DNA of 48,999 nucleotides from Nocardiopsis prasina DSM 43845 (lineage in GTDB: Bacteria; Actinomycetota; Actinomycetes; Streptosporangiales; Streptosporangiaceae). The stretch's first letter is position 1. Every line of letters begins with the position of its first letter. A model generated the notes under the pieces. That model had not been told where the DNA came from. It searched no databases and saw only the letters and a list, made by a program, of their open reading frames with translations. The DNA is taken from contig NZ_ANAE01000088.1 of assembly GCF_000341265.1 (NCBI RefSeq), positions 13,674 to 62,672 of the forward strand, in the 5' to 3' direction. The position numbers were made by a program, and so were the translations under genes. Shown here in pieces: positions 29,327 to 36,769 of this stretch.

Positions 29327-30073
29327 TCAGGGGTGGTGGGGCCCTCCGAGCGCGGGGCTCAGCGGCCAGTGGGTGACGGTCTTGGGGCGGGGCGCGGCGA
29401 GGCTGCGCACCCGGCTGGTGGTGAGGCCGAGGGTCACCAGGGACTCGGCCAGGGCGACGGCGCTGGTCAGGCCGTCCACGACGGGGGCGCCCGCGGTGGC
29501 CTCGGGGGTGAGTTCCATTCCGGCCATGCCGCCGCAGCCGAGGATGATCACCTCGGCGCCGTCCTGTTCGACGGCGGCTCGGGCCTGGTGGGCGACGGCG
29601 CGCGCCGCGGTGGCGGGGTCGCTCTCCAGTTCGAGCACGCCCAGGCCGCTGGCCCGTACCGAGGCGCAGCGGGTGTGGAGTCCGGCCAGGGTCAGGCGGT
29701 CGCGGATCATGGGCACGGTGCGGTCCAGGCTGGTGACCACGGAGTAGCGGTGGCCGAGCAGGCAGGCGGTGTGGGCGGCGGCCTCGGTGATGTCGATGAC
29801 CGGTGCGGGGCAGAGTTCCTGGAGGCCCTCCTTGCCGTGGTCGCCGAAGCCCGCCTGGATGACGGCGTCGTAGGGGCGGTCGTAGGTCATGACGCGGTCC
29901 ATGACGGCGACGGCCGCCAGGTGGCTCTCGAAGTTGCCCTCCACCGACTCGGGGCCGAAGCGCGGGGTGAGCGCCTCGACCTCCGTGCCGGGACGGGCGA
30001 CGGCGCGGGCCTGTTCGGCCAGGGCGCGGGTGATGGCCGTCGAGGTGTTGACGTTGACGATCAGGAGGCGCAT
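29327..30073 (-). CDS. Asp/Glu/hydantoin racemase superfamily enzyme lacking the first catalytic Cys
   Basis: The 248-aa protein has the hydantoin/allantoin-racemase layout: VNVNTSTAITRALAE, RFGPESVEGNFES and LGCGGMAGM with the second catalytic Cys180. The first catalytic Cys, normally in ACFGDPGL, is replaced by glycine in AGFGDHGKE (Gly75). Arylmalonate decarboxylase, a known member of the superfamily, has this same Gly/Cys arrangement, so a plain two-base racemase mechanism is unlikely. AAGGGA precedes ATG 30073 by about 5 nt. It is the first gene of the operon with two NCS1 permeases and is divergent from an XRE-cupin regulator. Confidence 0.8.
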   Translation of the reverse strand: MRLLIVNVNTSTAITRALAEQARAVARPGTEVEALTPRFGPESVEGNFESHLAAVAVMDRVMTYDRPYDAVIQAGFGDHGKEGLQELCPAPVIDITEAAAHTACLLGHRYSVVTSLDRTVPMIRDRLTLAGLHTRCASVRASGLGVLELESDPATAARAVAHQARAAVEQDGAEVIILGCGGMAGMELTPEATAGAPVVDGLTSAVALAESLVTLGLTTSRVRSLAAPRPKTVTHWPLSPALGGPHHP

Positions 30074-30115
30074 GCGGTCCCTTCGTGAGCCGTGCGGGGG
30101 TGACCCCGCCCACAT

Positions 30116-30175
30116 TTGAAGCTATTACTTCAATACCTCTTAAAGCAATGACTTCACAAGACCGCCATCTATACT
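30116..30175. promoter_or_regulatory. AT-rich divergent control region with repeats
   Basis: Between the racemase/NCS1 operon and the XRE-cupin gene lies a very AT-rich stretch. It holds an inverted repeat TTGAAG (30116-30121) / CTTCAA (30128-30133) and two similar direct copies, GCTATTACTTCA (30121-30132) and GCAATGACTTCA (30145-30156). TATACT (30170-30175) could be the -10 of the regulator gene. Binding by the XRE-cupin protein is inferred. Confidence 0.6.
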
Positions 30176-30184
30176 TAACACGCC

Positions 30185-30847
30185 ATGGCTGACTTCACCG
30201 AGAACCCCGCGCCCCCACGGTTCGACGAACGAAGGATCGGCGAACGCATCCGCGAACTACGCACCGCGCGCGGCCTGTCCCTGCGTGAGCTGTCCGGACG
30301 ACTGGAGATCAGCGCGAGCGCGCTCTCCCAGATCGAACGCGGCAAGATGCGCCCCTCGGTGACCCGGCTGTACCAGATCATGGGCGAGCTGAACGTGCCC
30401 ATGGCCGCGGTGTTCGGACCCGAGGTGAGCGCGCCGGCCGCGCCCGACGCCTACACCACCCCCATGGGGGAGGCGCCCGGTCCGCGCTGGGAACCCGGCG
30501 ACGCCGCGGTGGGCCGCGTCGCGGTGACCCGGCGGGAGGAGGCTGCCACCCTTGAGCTCGGCCACGGGGTGCGCTACCGCCGCCTGACCCCGGGCCCGGT
30601 CCCTGGCATGAACTACTTCGAGTCCGTGTACCCGCCGGGTTCCTACTCCAGCCAGAACGCGGAGTACGTGCGCCACCGGGGCCACGAGATCGGCAACGTC
30701 GTCAGTGGCGTGCTCACCGTGGACGTCGGGTTCGACACCTACGAACTCCGGCCGGGCGACTCGATCACGTACCCCTCCACCACCCCGCACCGCATCTCCA
30801 ACCAGGGCGACCGGGACGCCGTGGCCATCTGGCTCAACCTGGACTGA
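30185..30847 (+). CDS. XRE-family regulator with C-terminal cupin
   Basis: The 220-aa protein has a helix-turn-helix (about residues 17-75; RELSGRLEISASALSQIERG) and a C-terminal cupin sensor (about 140-218; GHEIGNVVSGVLTVDV and PGDSITYPSTTPHRI). Proteins of this layout control catabolic and transport operons by sensing a substrate. It is divergent from the racemase/NCS1 operon across AT-rich repeats and very probably controls it. TATACT ends 9 nt before ATG 30185, giving a very short or absent leader. Confidence 0.88.
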   Translation: MADFTENPAPPRFDERRIGERIRELRTARGLSLRELSGRLEISASALSQIERGKMRPSVTRLYQIMGELNVPMAAVFGPEVSAPAAPDAYTTPMGEAPGPRWEPGDAAVGRVAVTRREEAATLELGHGVRYRRLTPGPVPGMNYFESVYPPGSYSSQNAEYVRHRGHEIGNVVSGVLTVDVGFDTYELRPGDSITYPSTTPHRISNQGDRDAVAIWLNLD

Positions 30848-30889
30848 TCCCGGCGCGCCCGGAGAACCACGGGCGCCCGGCTCCTGAGG

Positions 30890-30904
30890 GGGCGGCAGCC
30901 GCCC
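30890..30904 (+). terminator. Possible short hairpin after the XRE-cupin gene
   Basis: GGGCGG (30890-30895) pairs with CCGCCC (30899-30904) over a 3-nt loop. It lies 43 nt past the regulator's stop. The stem is short for this genome, so the call is weak. Confidence 0.3.
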
Positions 30905-31094
30905 GAACGCTGAGGAGAGAGGCCCAGGCCCCGGTTGGACCGCCACCCGGCCGTTCTTCCCCCGGTTCGTCGCGGCCACACGGTCCGGCTGTGCGAGACA
31001 CTCGGTGTCGGGGTGGTGGTCACCGCGCGGAGGGGTTCTGCCACCCGGCGCGACCGCGTGGGTCCGCCGCGCATGATGTACCGCCCGCTCTGCC

Positions 31095-31466
31095 TCAGGG
31101 CAGTTCGTCGAACCTCTCCCGGGCGCGCTCGACGTCCGGCATGGTCTCGGTGGTCCAGCGCAGGAGCGCGTCGACCAGGTCCTGGAGCGTCCTGCCCAGT
31201 GTCGAGATGCGGTACTCCACGGCGAGTGGCCGTGTGCTCACGATGACCCGGTCCACCATTCCGTTGCGTTCCAGCCGGCGCAGGGTCGCCGTGAGGGACT
31301 TCTGGGTGATGACGGGGATCGCCCGGCGCAGTCCGTTGAAGCGCAGGGGCTGTTCGCACAGGCTGTCCAGTACCTGGAGCGACCACTTGTCGAGCATCTG
31401 GTCGAGCAGTTCGCGGTGCTCGGCGGTGATCTGGGGGACGGGCTGGGCGGGCGTGGTTTCCGGCAT
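31095..31466 (-). CDS. HxlR-family winged-helix regulator
   Basis: The 123-aa protein fits HxlR/MarR-like regulators: DKWSLQVLDSLCEQPLRFNGLRRAIPVITQ with the helix-turn-helix, then LTATLRRLERNGMVDRVI and VEYRISTLGRTL in the wing. Unlike typical HxlR proteins, it has no N-terminal cysteine pair in a CP motif, so it may not be a redox or quinone sensor. It is divergent from ridA across 81 bp and probably regulates it. Start is ATG 31466; further upstream starts in frame exist but lack signals. Confidence 0.85.
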   Translation of the reverse strand: MPETTPAQPVPQITAEHRELLDQMLDKWSLQVLDSLCEQPLRFNGLRRAIPVITQKSLTATLRRLERNGMVDRVIVSTRPLAVEYRISTLGRTLQDLVDALLRWTTETMPDVERARERFDELP

Positions 31467-31521
31467 GATACCTGGTCTCGTTGAGGTTCCCTTTGGCCAC
31501 CTAGTAGACATGGGATACCTG
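31467..31521. promoter_or_regulatory. Direct repeats GATACCTG between HxlR and RidA genes
   Basis: GATACCTG occurs at 31467-31474, next to the HxlR start codon, and again at 31514-31521, upstream of the RidA ribosome binding site. The starts are 47 bp apart in the 81-bp gap. They could be operator half-sites for HxlR; no longer palindrome was seen. Confidence 0.4.
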
Positions 31522-31547
31522 CAAAACGCCAACTGGAGGAACCTCCC

Positions 31548-31958
31548 ATGACCGTGCAGCTGCTCAGCCCCGAAGGCCTGTTCCAGCCCGTTCCCTACCA
31601 CCACGTCTCGATCGGCACCGGCAGCCGCCATGTGCACGTCGCCGGCCAGATCGCCCGCGACGGCGAGGCCAACCACCTGGCCCCCGGCGACCTCACCGGC
31701 CAGGTCGAGGTGGTGCTGCGCCACGTCGCACGTGGCCTTGCCGGTGCGGGAGCGAGCTTCTCCGACGTCGTACGCCTGCGCTTCTTCGCCGTCGACTGGA
31801 AGCCGAACAAGGCCGAGGCCTTCATGAAGGGCATCGAGAACGTGACCGAGGAGCTGAACCTGCCGACCCCGCTTCCGCCCGTCTCGCTGATCGGCGTGGA
31901 CTACCTCTGGGAGCCCGACGTCCTCGTCGAGCTGGAGGCCTACGCGGTCCTGGACTGA
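31548..31958 (+). CDS. RidA-family protein without the deaminase arginine
   Basis: The 136-aa protein has the RidA/YjgF fold: VHVAGQIARDG, a middle helix VEVVLRHVARGLAGAGASF and a C-terminal DVLVELEAYAV. RidA enzymes hydrolyse reactive enamine/imine intermediates using a conserved Arg in the region before that strand; here the matching position appears to be Val112 (PPVSLIGVDYL). It may therefore belong to a Rid subfamily without that activity. GGAGGA is about 7 nt before ATG 31548. It is divergent from HxlR and ends at a clear terminator. Confidence 0.84.
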   Translation: MTVQLLSPEGLFQPVPYHHVSIGTGSRHVHVAGQIARDGEANHLAPGDLTGQVEVVLRHVARGLAGAGASFSDVVRLRFFAVDWKPNKAEAFMKGIENVTEELNLPTPLPPVSLIGVDYLWEPDVLVELEAYAVLD

Positions 31959-31963
31959 AATCC

Positions 31964-31994
31964 GGCGGACCCGCTCCGCAAGAGCGGGTCCGCC
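31964..31994 (+). terminator. Hairpin terminator after RidA gene
   Basis: A perfect 13-bp inverted repeat (31964-31976 with 31982-31994) with a 5-nt loop begins 6 nt after the ridA-type stop. It may also end the convergent two-gene operon. Confidence 0.85.
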
Positions 31995-32045
31995 GCCCTG
32001 AGCGGAAACGGGGCCGCACACCGTGAACCGATGCGCGGCACCCGG

Positions 32046-32312
32046 TCACTCCTCGTCGGAGTCGTCTTCGGGTTCGTCCTCGGTCGGCCGAACCCGGCTC
32101 GCGAGCCGGTAGTCGACGCGGACGTCCTCGTAGACGGTCCCGGTCTCGACGGGCTTGGGAAGCCCCGACCGGTCGCTGCCGGAGGTGCCCTCCGACTCAG
32201 GGCTTCCCCGGTGCTGGGATCCGACCTCAGGTGCCTCGTGGAAGATCAGTTCGTCCGCGGTCACGGACGCGCTGATCTCCACGTCGTACTCGGTTTCCTT
32301 CCGGGTTCCCAT
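32046..32312 (-). CDS. Small acidic protein of unknown function (partner of repeat protein)
   Basis: I do not know a function. The 88-aa product has an N-terminal half with alternating residues suggesting a beta-strand (EYDVEISASVTADELIFHE) and a C-terminal half with VYEDVRVDYRLASRV, ending in a very acidic tail (EDEPEDDSDEE). No helix or signal peptide is visible. The ATG at 32312 follows GGGGTGAG closely; a GTG at 32321 is an alternative. It lies 15 nt behind the hendecad-repeat gene and is surely in its operon, so the two products probably act together. Confidence 0.75.
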   Translation of the reverse strand: MGTRKETEYDVEISASVTADELIFHEAPEVGSQHRGSPESEGTSGSDRSGLPKPVETGTVYEDVRVDYRLASRVRPTEDEPEDDSDEE

Positions 32313-32327
32313 GGTGCTCACCCCGAT

Positions 32328-33551
32328 TCACTGGTCGGCTGCCCCGCCGCCGGTGCGCTTCACCGTTTTACCGGCCCACTTCGCCGCACTGCGCAACACG
32401 TTCGCGGCGCTCCTCGCGGCCTCCCCGGCGCTCTTCGCGGCGTCCTCCGCCCTCTTCGCGGCGGCTTCCACGGATTGCACCGCGTCCTCGGGGATCGAGC
32501 CTTCATCCTCATCCTCAGCCGGGGCCTCGGAGTCGTCCGCGTCCTCGGCTCCCGAGGGGGCGTCGGGCGCCTCGTCCTCGATGTCCGAGTCGACGTCCTC
32601 CGGAGTCTCTGGGTCGGATGCGTTGTCCTGCGGAGCGTCCTCGTCTGCCGGTGCGGCACCCTCCGGAGCCTCGGTGTCGGATGCGTCGTGCTGCGGAGCG
32701 TCTCCGTCGCCCGGGGCGGCATCCTTGACGGCGCTGCCAGCGCTTGAAGCCACGCCCTCGGTCGTCTCTCCGACGCCCTCTGTCGCTTCTCTGGCAACCT
32801 GGCCGACGTCGTCGACCGCGCTCCCAGCACTCGAACCGGCGCCCTTGGCAGCCTCTCCGGCGACCTCACCGACGTTTCCCACCGCACTGCCAGCGTCCGA
32901 GCCGACGTCCTCCACCGCGCTCCCGGCACCCGAACCGACGTCCTTCACTGCTCCGCCAGCGCCCGAACCGACGTCTCTCACGGCGCCACCGGCACCTGAA
33001 CCGACGTCCTTCACCGCACTGCCAGCGCCAGAGCCGACGTCCTCGACCGCTTCACCGGCGCCCTCGCCCAGAGCTCCCACGGCCTGTCCGGCACCGCTGC
33101 CCACCTCTTCGAGGCTGGATTCCACACCCCGGGCCACGTGTTCCAACACCTGCGGGTTCTCGTCGATGGTCTTGAGGACCCGTCCGATGATCTCCCGTAC
33201 GTTGTCGAGTCTGACCTTGAGCAGGGCCTCGGCCTCGACGCCCTTGATGTCCAAGTGGACGCGACCGAGTCCGACGTCCGCTCCCACCTTCAGCTTGAGC
33301 AGGTCCAGCACCTCGGCCTGGAGCGACACGGAGGCCACCAGGTTGTCGACCTCGAGTTCGATCTCGTCGACCTTCAGGTTCGGGACCTCAAGGAGGACGT
33401 CCGGTTCACCGTTGCCCTCGACGCGGCCGCCGGACTCGCGACGGGGCTCCGGAACGGCTTCCGCGCCCACGCCCTCCGAGGCGAGGTCCTTCGAGGGGTT
33501 CCAGGCGTCCTCGCGTGTGTTCCCCTCGGTCCTTGGAGTGTTCTCATCCAC
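32328..33551 (-). CDS. Hendecad-repeat protein (VGSGAG) with conserved N-terminal domain, unknown function
   Basis: The 407-aa product has four parts. Residues 1-50 are polar. Residues 51-135 form a conserved domain (LLEVPNLKVDEIELEVDNL, then VGLGRVHLDIKGVEAEALLK). Residues 148-276 are about eleven tandem 11-residue units of the form xDVGSGAGxAV. Residues 280-357 are extremely acidic, and 358-400 form a basic amphipathic helix. Such 11-mer repeats are typical of proteins that lie on membranes or protect them (LEA, synuclein type). The start is uncertain: GTG 33551, GTG 33560 or GTG 33623. It forms an operon with the 88-aa acidic protein. Confidence 0.75.
   Translation of the reverse strand: MDENTPRTEGNTREDAWNPSKDLASEGVGAEAVPEPRRESGGRVEGNGEPDVLLEVPNLKVDEIELEVDNLVASVSLQAEVLDLLKLKVGADVGLGRVHLDIKGVEAEALLKVRLDNVREIIGRVLKTIDENPQVLEHVARGVESSLEEVGSGAGQAVGALGEGAGEAVEDVGSGAGSAVKDVGSGAGGAVRDVGSGAGGAVKDVGSGAGSAVEDVGSDAGSAVGNVGEVAGEAAKGAGSSAGSAVDDVGQVAREATEGVGETTEGVASSAGSAVKDAAPGDGDAPQHDASDTEAPEGAAPADEDAPQDNASDPETPEDVDSDIEDEAPDAPSGAEDADDSEAPAEDEDEGSIPEDAVQSVEAAAKRAEDAAKSAGEAARSAANVLRSAAKWAGKTVKRTGGGAADQ
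32721..33110 (-). repeat. Tandem 33-bp coding repeats
   Basis: About eleven tandem 33-bp units, each coding for one 11-residue xDVGSGAGxAV block, run through the repeat protein gene. The central five units are the most alike (EDVGSGAGSAV, KDVGSGAGGAV, RDVGSGAGGAV) and the flanking ones have diverged, as expected for expansion by recombination. The number of units may vary between strains. Confidence 0.8.
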
Positions 33552-33623
33552 CTTTCCCACAACCTTCCGCGTTGCTGGGCACACCCAGCGGTCTCGGCGC
33601 CCTCTTGGGGGTGTGTTGCGCAC

Positions 33624-33883
33624 GGTCGGCTCAGACGCGGACTCCAGTGCAGAAGTCCCTTAAGTCACCGTTGTGGGGATTGATGAGAGCGTGTCCGCCC
33701 CATGTACCCACCGCGAGCACCGGGAAACTGTTCCTCCTGCTGAGAGGTGCTTCCAGGTGGGGGTCCCAGGCTGAGTGGTCCGGCCTTGGGAGGTCCGGTC
33801 GCCTTGTGTCCGACAGCCGCCAGGCGAGGACACGACGATGCCCGGCACTCCCTCAAGGCCCGGTCGAACCCGGTGCCCCCACG
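33624..33883. other. Intergenic region, no convincing gene
   Basis: This stretch separates the divergent repeat-protein operon and the Nudix gene. It must carry the promoter of the repeat operon. An open frame on the reverse strand (33660-33944) has no ribosome binding site and no recognisable family, so it is not called. Confidence 0.45.
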
Positions 33884-33897
33884 CGATACTGGCCTCC

Positions 33898-34440
33898 ATG
33901 ACGACTTCTTCCACCGCCGCGACCGTGCCGTTCTCCCGAGTCAAGATCCGTGTGGGAGTGCTGGTGTTCTGCGGTGACGAGGTGGCCCTGATCAGGCGTG
34001 ACCGGCCCGGGTCGGTCCACTACACACCGCCGGGTGGCAATGTCGAGCCGGGCGAGGACCTCACGGTCGCGCTCCGGCGCGAACTGGCCGAGGAACTGGA
34101 CCTGAGCCCCCACCAGGCCACCGCGCCGGAGCTGCTGTGGGTGGTCGACCAGCGCGTCAGCCGACCCGGCCCCACGCCAGCGCCCCGAAAGATCCACCTG
34201 ATCCACCGCCTGCACGTGACACCAGAGGTGCGCGAGGTGCTGGCGGTTGAGGAGTACGACGAGCAGCCCGACGGCGGACACGAGATCGGTGTCGTGGAGT
34301 GGGTGGACTACCGGGGCGCGGCTGACCTGCCGATCTTCCCTCTGATCGGCGGCGCTCTGGCGGCCCTGCCCGATCCCCACGCGCTCGTCGCCGACGCGGC
34401 GCTGCCCGCCGTCACCGACGACGACTACGTGTGGGTATAG
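33898..34440 (+). CDS. Nudix hydrolase
   Basis: The 180-aa protein contains the Nudix box at residues 47-69 (GNVEPGE, then RRELAEELDL), matching Gx5Ex7REUxEE with Asp in place of the usual final glycine. It hydrolyses a nucleoside diphosphate-linked compound, not identified here. It continues with HLIHRLHVTPEV and GVVEWVDY, characteristic of a particular actinobacterial Nudix group. GATACT (33884-33889) ends 8 nt before ATG 33898, suggesting a leaderless start. No operon partner. Confidence 0.87.
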   Translation: MTTSSTAATVPFSRVKIRVGVLVFCGDEVALIRRDRPGSVHYTPPGGNVEPGEDLTVALRRELAEELDLSPHQATAPELLWVVDQRVSRPGPTPAPRKIHLIHRLHVTPEVREVLAVEEYDEQPDGGHEIGVVEWVDYRGAADLPIFPLIGGALAALPDPHALVADAALPAVTDDDYVWV

Positions 34441-34510
34441 GGGGTGTTTCTGGGTGCTTTCGCCGGTGGTGGCGGGTGACGGGTGGGCGGGATGATCCAG
34501 AAATCTCGCT

Positions 34511-35179
34511 CTAGGCCTCCAGGACCTTCTTGAGGTCGGCCAGCCAGGTACGCCAGTCGGCCTTCCACTCGGCGGCGCGCTCGGCGGTGGCGACGCGGGT
34601 GTGCTCGACCCCCGCCGAGGACTTGGCATCGCCCTTGGCCTGGAAGGTGACGGCGATGCGGGTGCCCTCGGGCAGGTCGGCGGTGAAGCGCCTGCCGGGT
34701 TTCGCAGTGCGTTCGGTCGCCTCGACCGGCAGCCAGCGAGCGCGCAGGTCGGGGTCGGCGAAGGCGTCGAACAGCCGCTCGACCGGAACGTTCACGGTCT
34801 TGCTGGCGCTGGAGGCGAAGCCGTCCTTCTTCTGGCCGGGCACGCGTAGACCGCGCTCCTGCTCGTAGGCGACGGTGACGGTCTGTGCCCACCAGTCGGG
34901 CACGCCCTGCTCCTCGACCAGCCACGCGGCGATCTCGGTGTGGGTGCGCGAGGTGGCGCCCCAGGCGTCCAGCAGGGCGAACCAGGCGTCGTAGTCACGG
35001 CCGGTGGCGTCGGTCACCTTCGGGTCGGAGACACGGTCGCGGATGGTGGCGGCACCCGTCCCCGACGCGGCGCCGTCGGCGGGATCGGAGATCAGGTGCG
35101 CCCGGGCGGCCGTATAGCTCTCGCCGGTCCTGGACATGCGGGCGCGGACATTCCGCTCGAAGGACTTCTGACTGGTCAT
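34511..35179 (-). CDS. DUF4287 plus SRPBCC (AHSA1-like) protein
   Basis: The 222-aa protein has an N-terminal DUF4287 region with RTGESYTAARAHL, then a helical segment where AWLVEEQGVPDWWAQTVTVAYE is conserved, and a C-terminal SRPBCC domain (about residues 125-220) with PVERLFDAFADPDLRARWLP and VTFQAKGDAKSS. SRPBCC domains bind hydrophobic ligands or act like an Hsp90 co-chaperone. GAGGAGG lies 5 nt before ATG 35179. It is convergent with Nudix and downstream of a methyltransferase gene (191-bp gap). Confidence 0.84.
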   Translation of the reverse strand: MTSQKSFERNVRARMSRTGESYTAARAHLISDPADGAASGTGAATIRDRVSDPKVTDATGRDYDAWFALLDAWGATSRTHTEIAAWLVEEQGVPDWWAQTVTVAYEQERGLRVPGQKKDGFASSASKTVNVPVERLFDAFADPDLRARWLPVEATERTAKPGRRFTADLPEGTRIAVTFQAKGDAKSSAGVEHTRVATAERAAEWKADWRTWLADLKKVLEA

Positions 35180-35370
35180 GACGCCTCCTCGGCGGAGCCC
35201 ACGCCCCCGGTGCCCGCCGGAAGGGCTGTACGTCAGACCGGCACCCCGAGGACTCCGGGGCACCCTTTGCCCCCGCGGTGCTGACGGCGAGGGCGCCGGG
35301 GCCGGAGGTTGGGCGCGGGACCGCGACGTCTCCCACGCTACCCCCGGTCGGCACGTGTCACCAGCCCGGC

Positions 35371-35976
35371 TCAGGGGTGGGTGCGGTGGGCACGCAGGAC
35401 GGTGTCGTGGGTGTGGTGCGACCCCTCGGGCGCCGGGGTCACCCGGGCACGGGTCTCGTTGACGGTGACGGTCCAGTCGGTGCCCAGGAGTTCGGCCACC
35501 TCCGCGGGCTGGTAGTAGTCGCCGGGGGCGTGGCCGTCCGCCAGCCGCTCGGGAAGCGGCGTGATGTCGTGGCCGACGAACAGGAGGGTGCCGCCGGGGG
35601 CCACGGACGCGAGCAGGGTGCGCAGGGCGGTGTGCTCGGGTTCCCGTGGGAGCGGGAAGTAGTGGACGGTCACCAGGTCGAAGGCACCCGCCGGGGGAGG
35701 CGTGGTGGTCAGGTCGCCCCGTTTCCAGGAGACCCGGCCTGAGACGCCGCCGCTCGCGGCGGCGGCGCGGTCGAGGGCGACACCGGAGATGTCGACCCCG
35801 GTGACCAGCCAGCCCCGGTGCGCCAGCCAGAGGGCGTCGCCGCCCTCGCCGCAGCCCACGTCGAGTGCCTGACCGGGTGGGAGGTCGGCGAGTTCGGTGA
35901 CGAGGACGCCGTTGGGGTCGCCGCTGAAGAGCTGCTCCTGGCTGCCGTACCTGTCGTCCCAGAACTGTGCGTCCAT
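35371..35976 (-). CDS. SAM-dependent methyltransferase (TehB/TPMT-like)
   Basis: The 201-aa protein begins with the FWDDRYGSQEQLFSGDPN motif of TehB/TPMT-like enzymes, followed by the SAM motif ALDVGCGEGGDALWLAHRGW and TGVDISGVALDRA. FDLVTVHYFPLP and LLFVGHDI complete the fold. TehB-like enzymes methylate tellurite or small nucleophiles; the true substrate is unknown. The ATG is preceded by AAGGAG 6 nt away. No close partner. Confidence 0.85.
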   Translation of the reverse strand: MDAQFWDDRYGSQEQLFSGDPNGVLVTELADLPPGQALDVGCGEGGDALWLAHRGWLVTGVDISGVALDRAAAASGGVSGRVSWKRGDLTTTPPPAGAFDLVTVHYFPLPREPEHTALRTLLASVAPGGTLLFVGHDITPLPERLADGHAPGDYYQPAEVAELLGTDWTVTVNETRARVTPAPEGSHHTHDTVLRAHRTHP

Positions 35977-36082
35977 GCTCGTGCTCCTTGGTGGTTCGCA
36001 GGGGCCTGTTGGCCCGCTCCGTCACCAAGGTGCCCCGACCGCGAACAATGTGGCAATGCTTGTTGCGGGAATGGCAAAAAGG

Positions 36083-36742
36083 TCAGGAGGGGTGGTCGTA
36101 CACGAGGGTGTGCCGCCAGAACAGACGCCGGCGCACACGGGCACCGGGCAGCTCCTCGGCTGCCGCGGCGCGGATCCGGCCCAGGGTCCACCGCGGCTCC
36201 AGGGTGGGCGCTCTCATGTGCGGGGGCGGTTCGGTGGCGGCGACCGGGTGCCAGATCAGGCCGACCAGCGGGTTGAGCACGGCGGAGACCAGTGCGGTGA
36301 GGTGGTCGGCCCAGCCCGCGTCGCGGTGGCAGCCCACGACCACCAGCCGTCCGCCGGGGGACAGGGTGGCGCGTAGCTCGCGCAGGGTCGCCTCCAGCGG
36401 CAGGTGGTGCAGGACGGCCACCATGGTGACGGCGTCCCAGCGGCGGTCGGGGTCGCGCTCCGCGAAGCCCGCCTGGGTGACGGTCACTCCGGGGGCGTCC
36501 GCGAAACGGGCCCGGGCGAGCGCCGCGGTGGCCGGATCGGGTTCGAGTCCCGAGACCTCGCCGACGCGTCGGTGCAGGCGTGCCACCAGGTTGCCGGTGC
36601 CGCATCCCACGTCCAGGACGTCGCGCGCCCCGCTGGCCGCCACCCTGCGCACCACCCAGGGGGCGAGGCGGTCGTTGTGGCTCCACGGATGCCGCTGGTT
36701 GAGGCGGTCCAACCAGGTGGTCACGGGTGTCAGCGAGGGCAT
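36083..36742 (-). CDS. SAM-dependent methyltransferase
   Basis: The 219-aa protein has DVLDVGCGTGNLVARLHRRV (SAM motif I), GLEPDPATAALARA (motif II) and VTMVAVLHHLPLEATLREL (motif III region), with a C-terminal hydrophobic stretch (ALVSAVLNPLVGLIWHPV). It resembles the UbiE-type small-molecule methyltransferases, substrate unknown. ATG 36742 is chosen because TACTGT (36750-36755, reverse) ends 7 nt upstream and would overlap the alternative GTG at 36751, pointing to a leaderless message. It lies 27 nt after crcB. Confidence 0.84.
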   Translation of the reverse strand: MPSLTPVTTWLDRLNQRHPWSHNDRLAPWVVRRVAASGARDVLDVGCGTGNLVARLHRRVGEVSGLEPDPATAALARARFADAPGVTVTQAGFAERDPDRRWDAVTMVAVLHHLPLEATLRELRATLSPGGRLVVVGCHRDAGWADHLTALVSAVLNPLVGLIWHPVAATEPPPHMRAPTLEPRWTLGRIRAAAAEELPGARVRRRLFWRHTLVYDHPS

Positions 36743-36769
36743 GTCGGCCACAGTAGCGGGGCGACCGGC

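Noticed and set aside
32721..33110. CRISPR-like 33-bp periodic repeats
   Set aside because: The units are adjacent without unique spacers and keep an open frame coding for 11-residue repeats.
33660..33944. 94-codon reverse open frame between the repeat operon and Nudix gene
   Set aside because: It overlaps the start of the Nudix gene, lacks a ribosome binding site and has no recognisable family.
35180..36028. Long reverse open frame continuing upstream of the DUF4287 gene
   Set aside because: It lies opposite and across other genes in a high-GC frame; a strong ribosome binding site and the protein family place the start at 35179.
36537..36548. tRNA-like B-box (GGTTCGAGTCCC)
   Set aside because: It lies antisense within the methyltransferase gene, with no matching A-box or acceptor stem around it.
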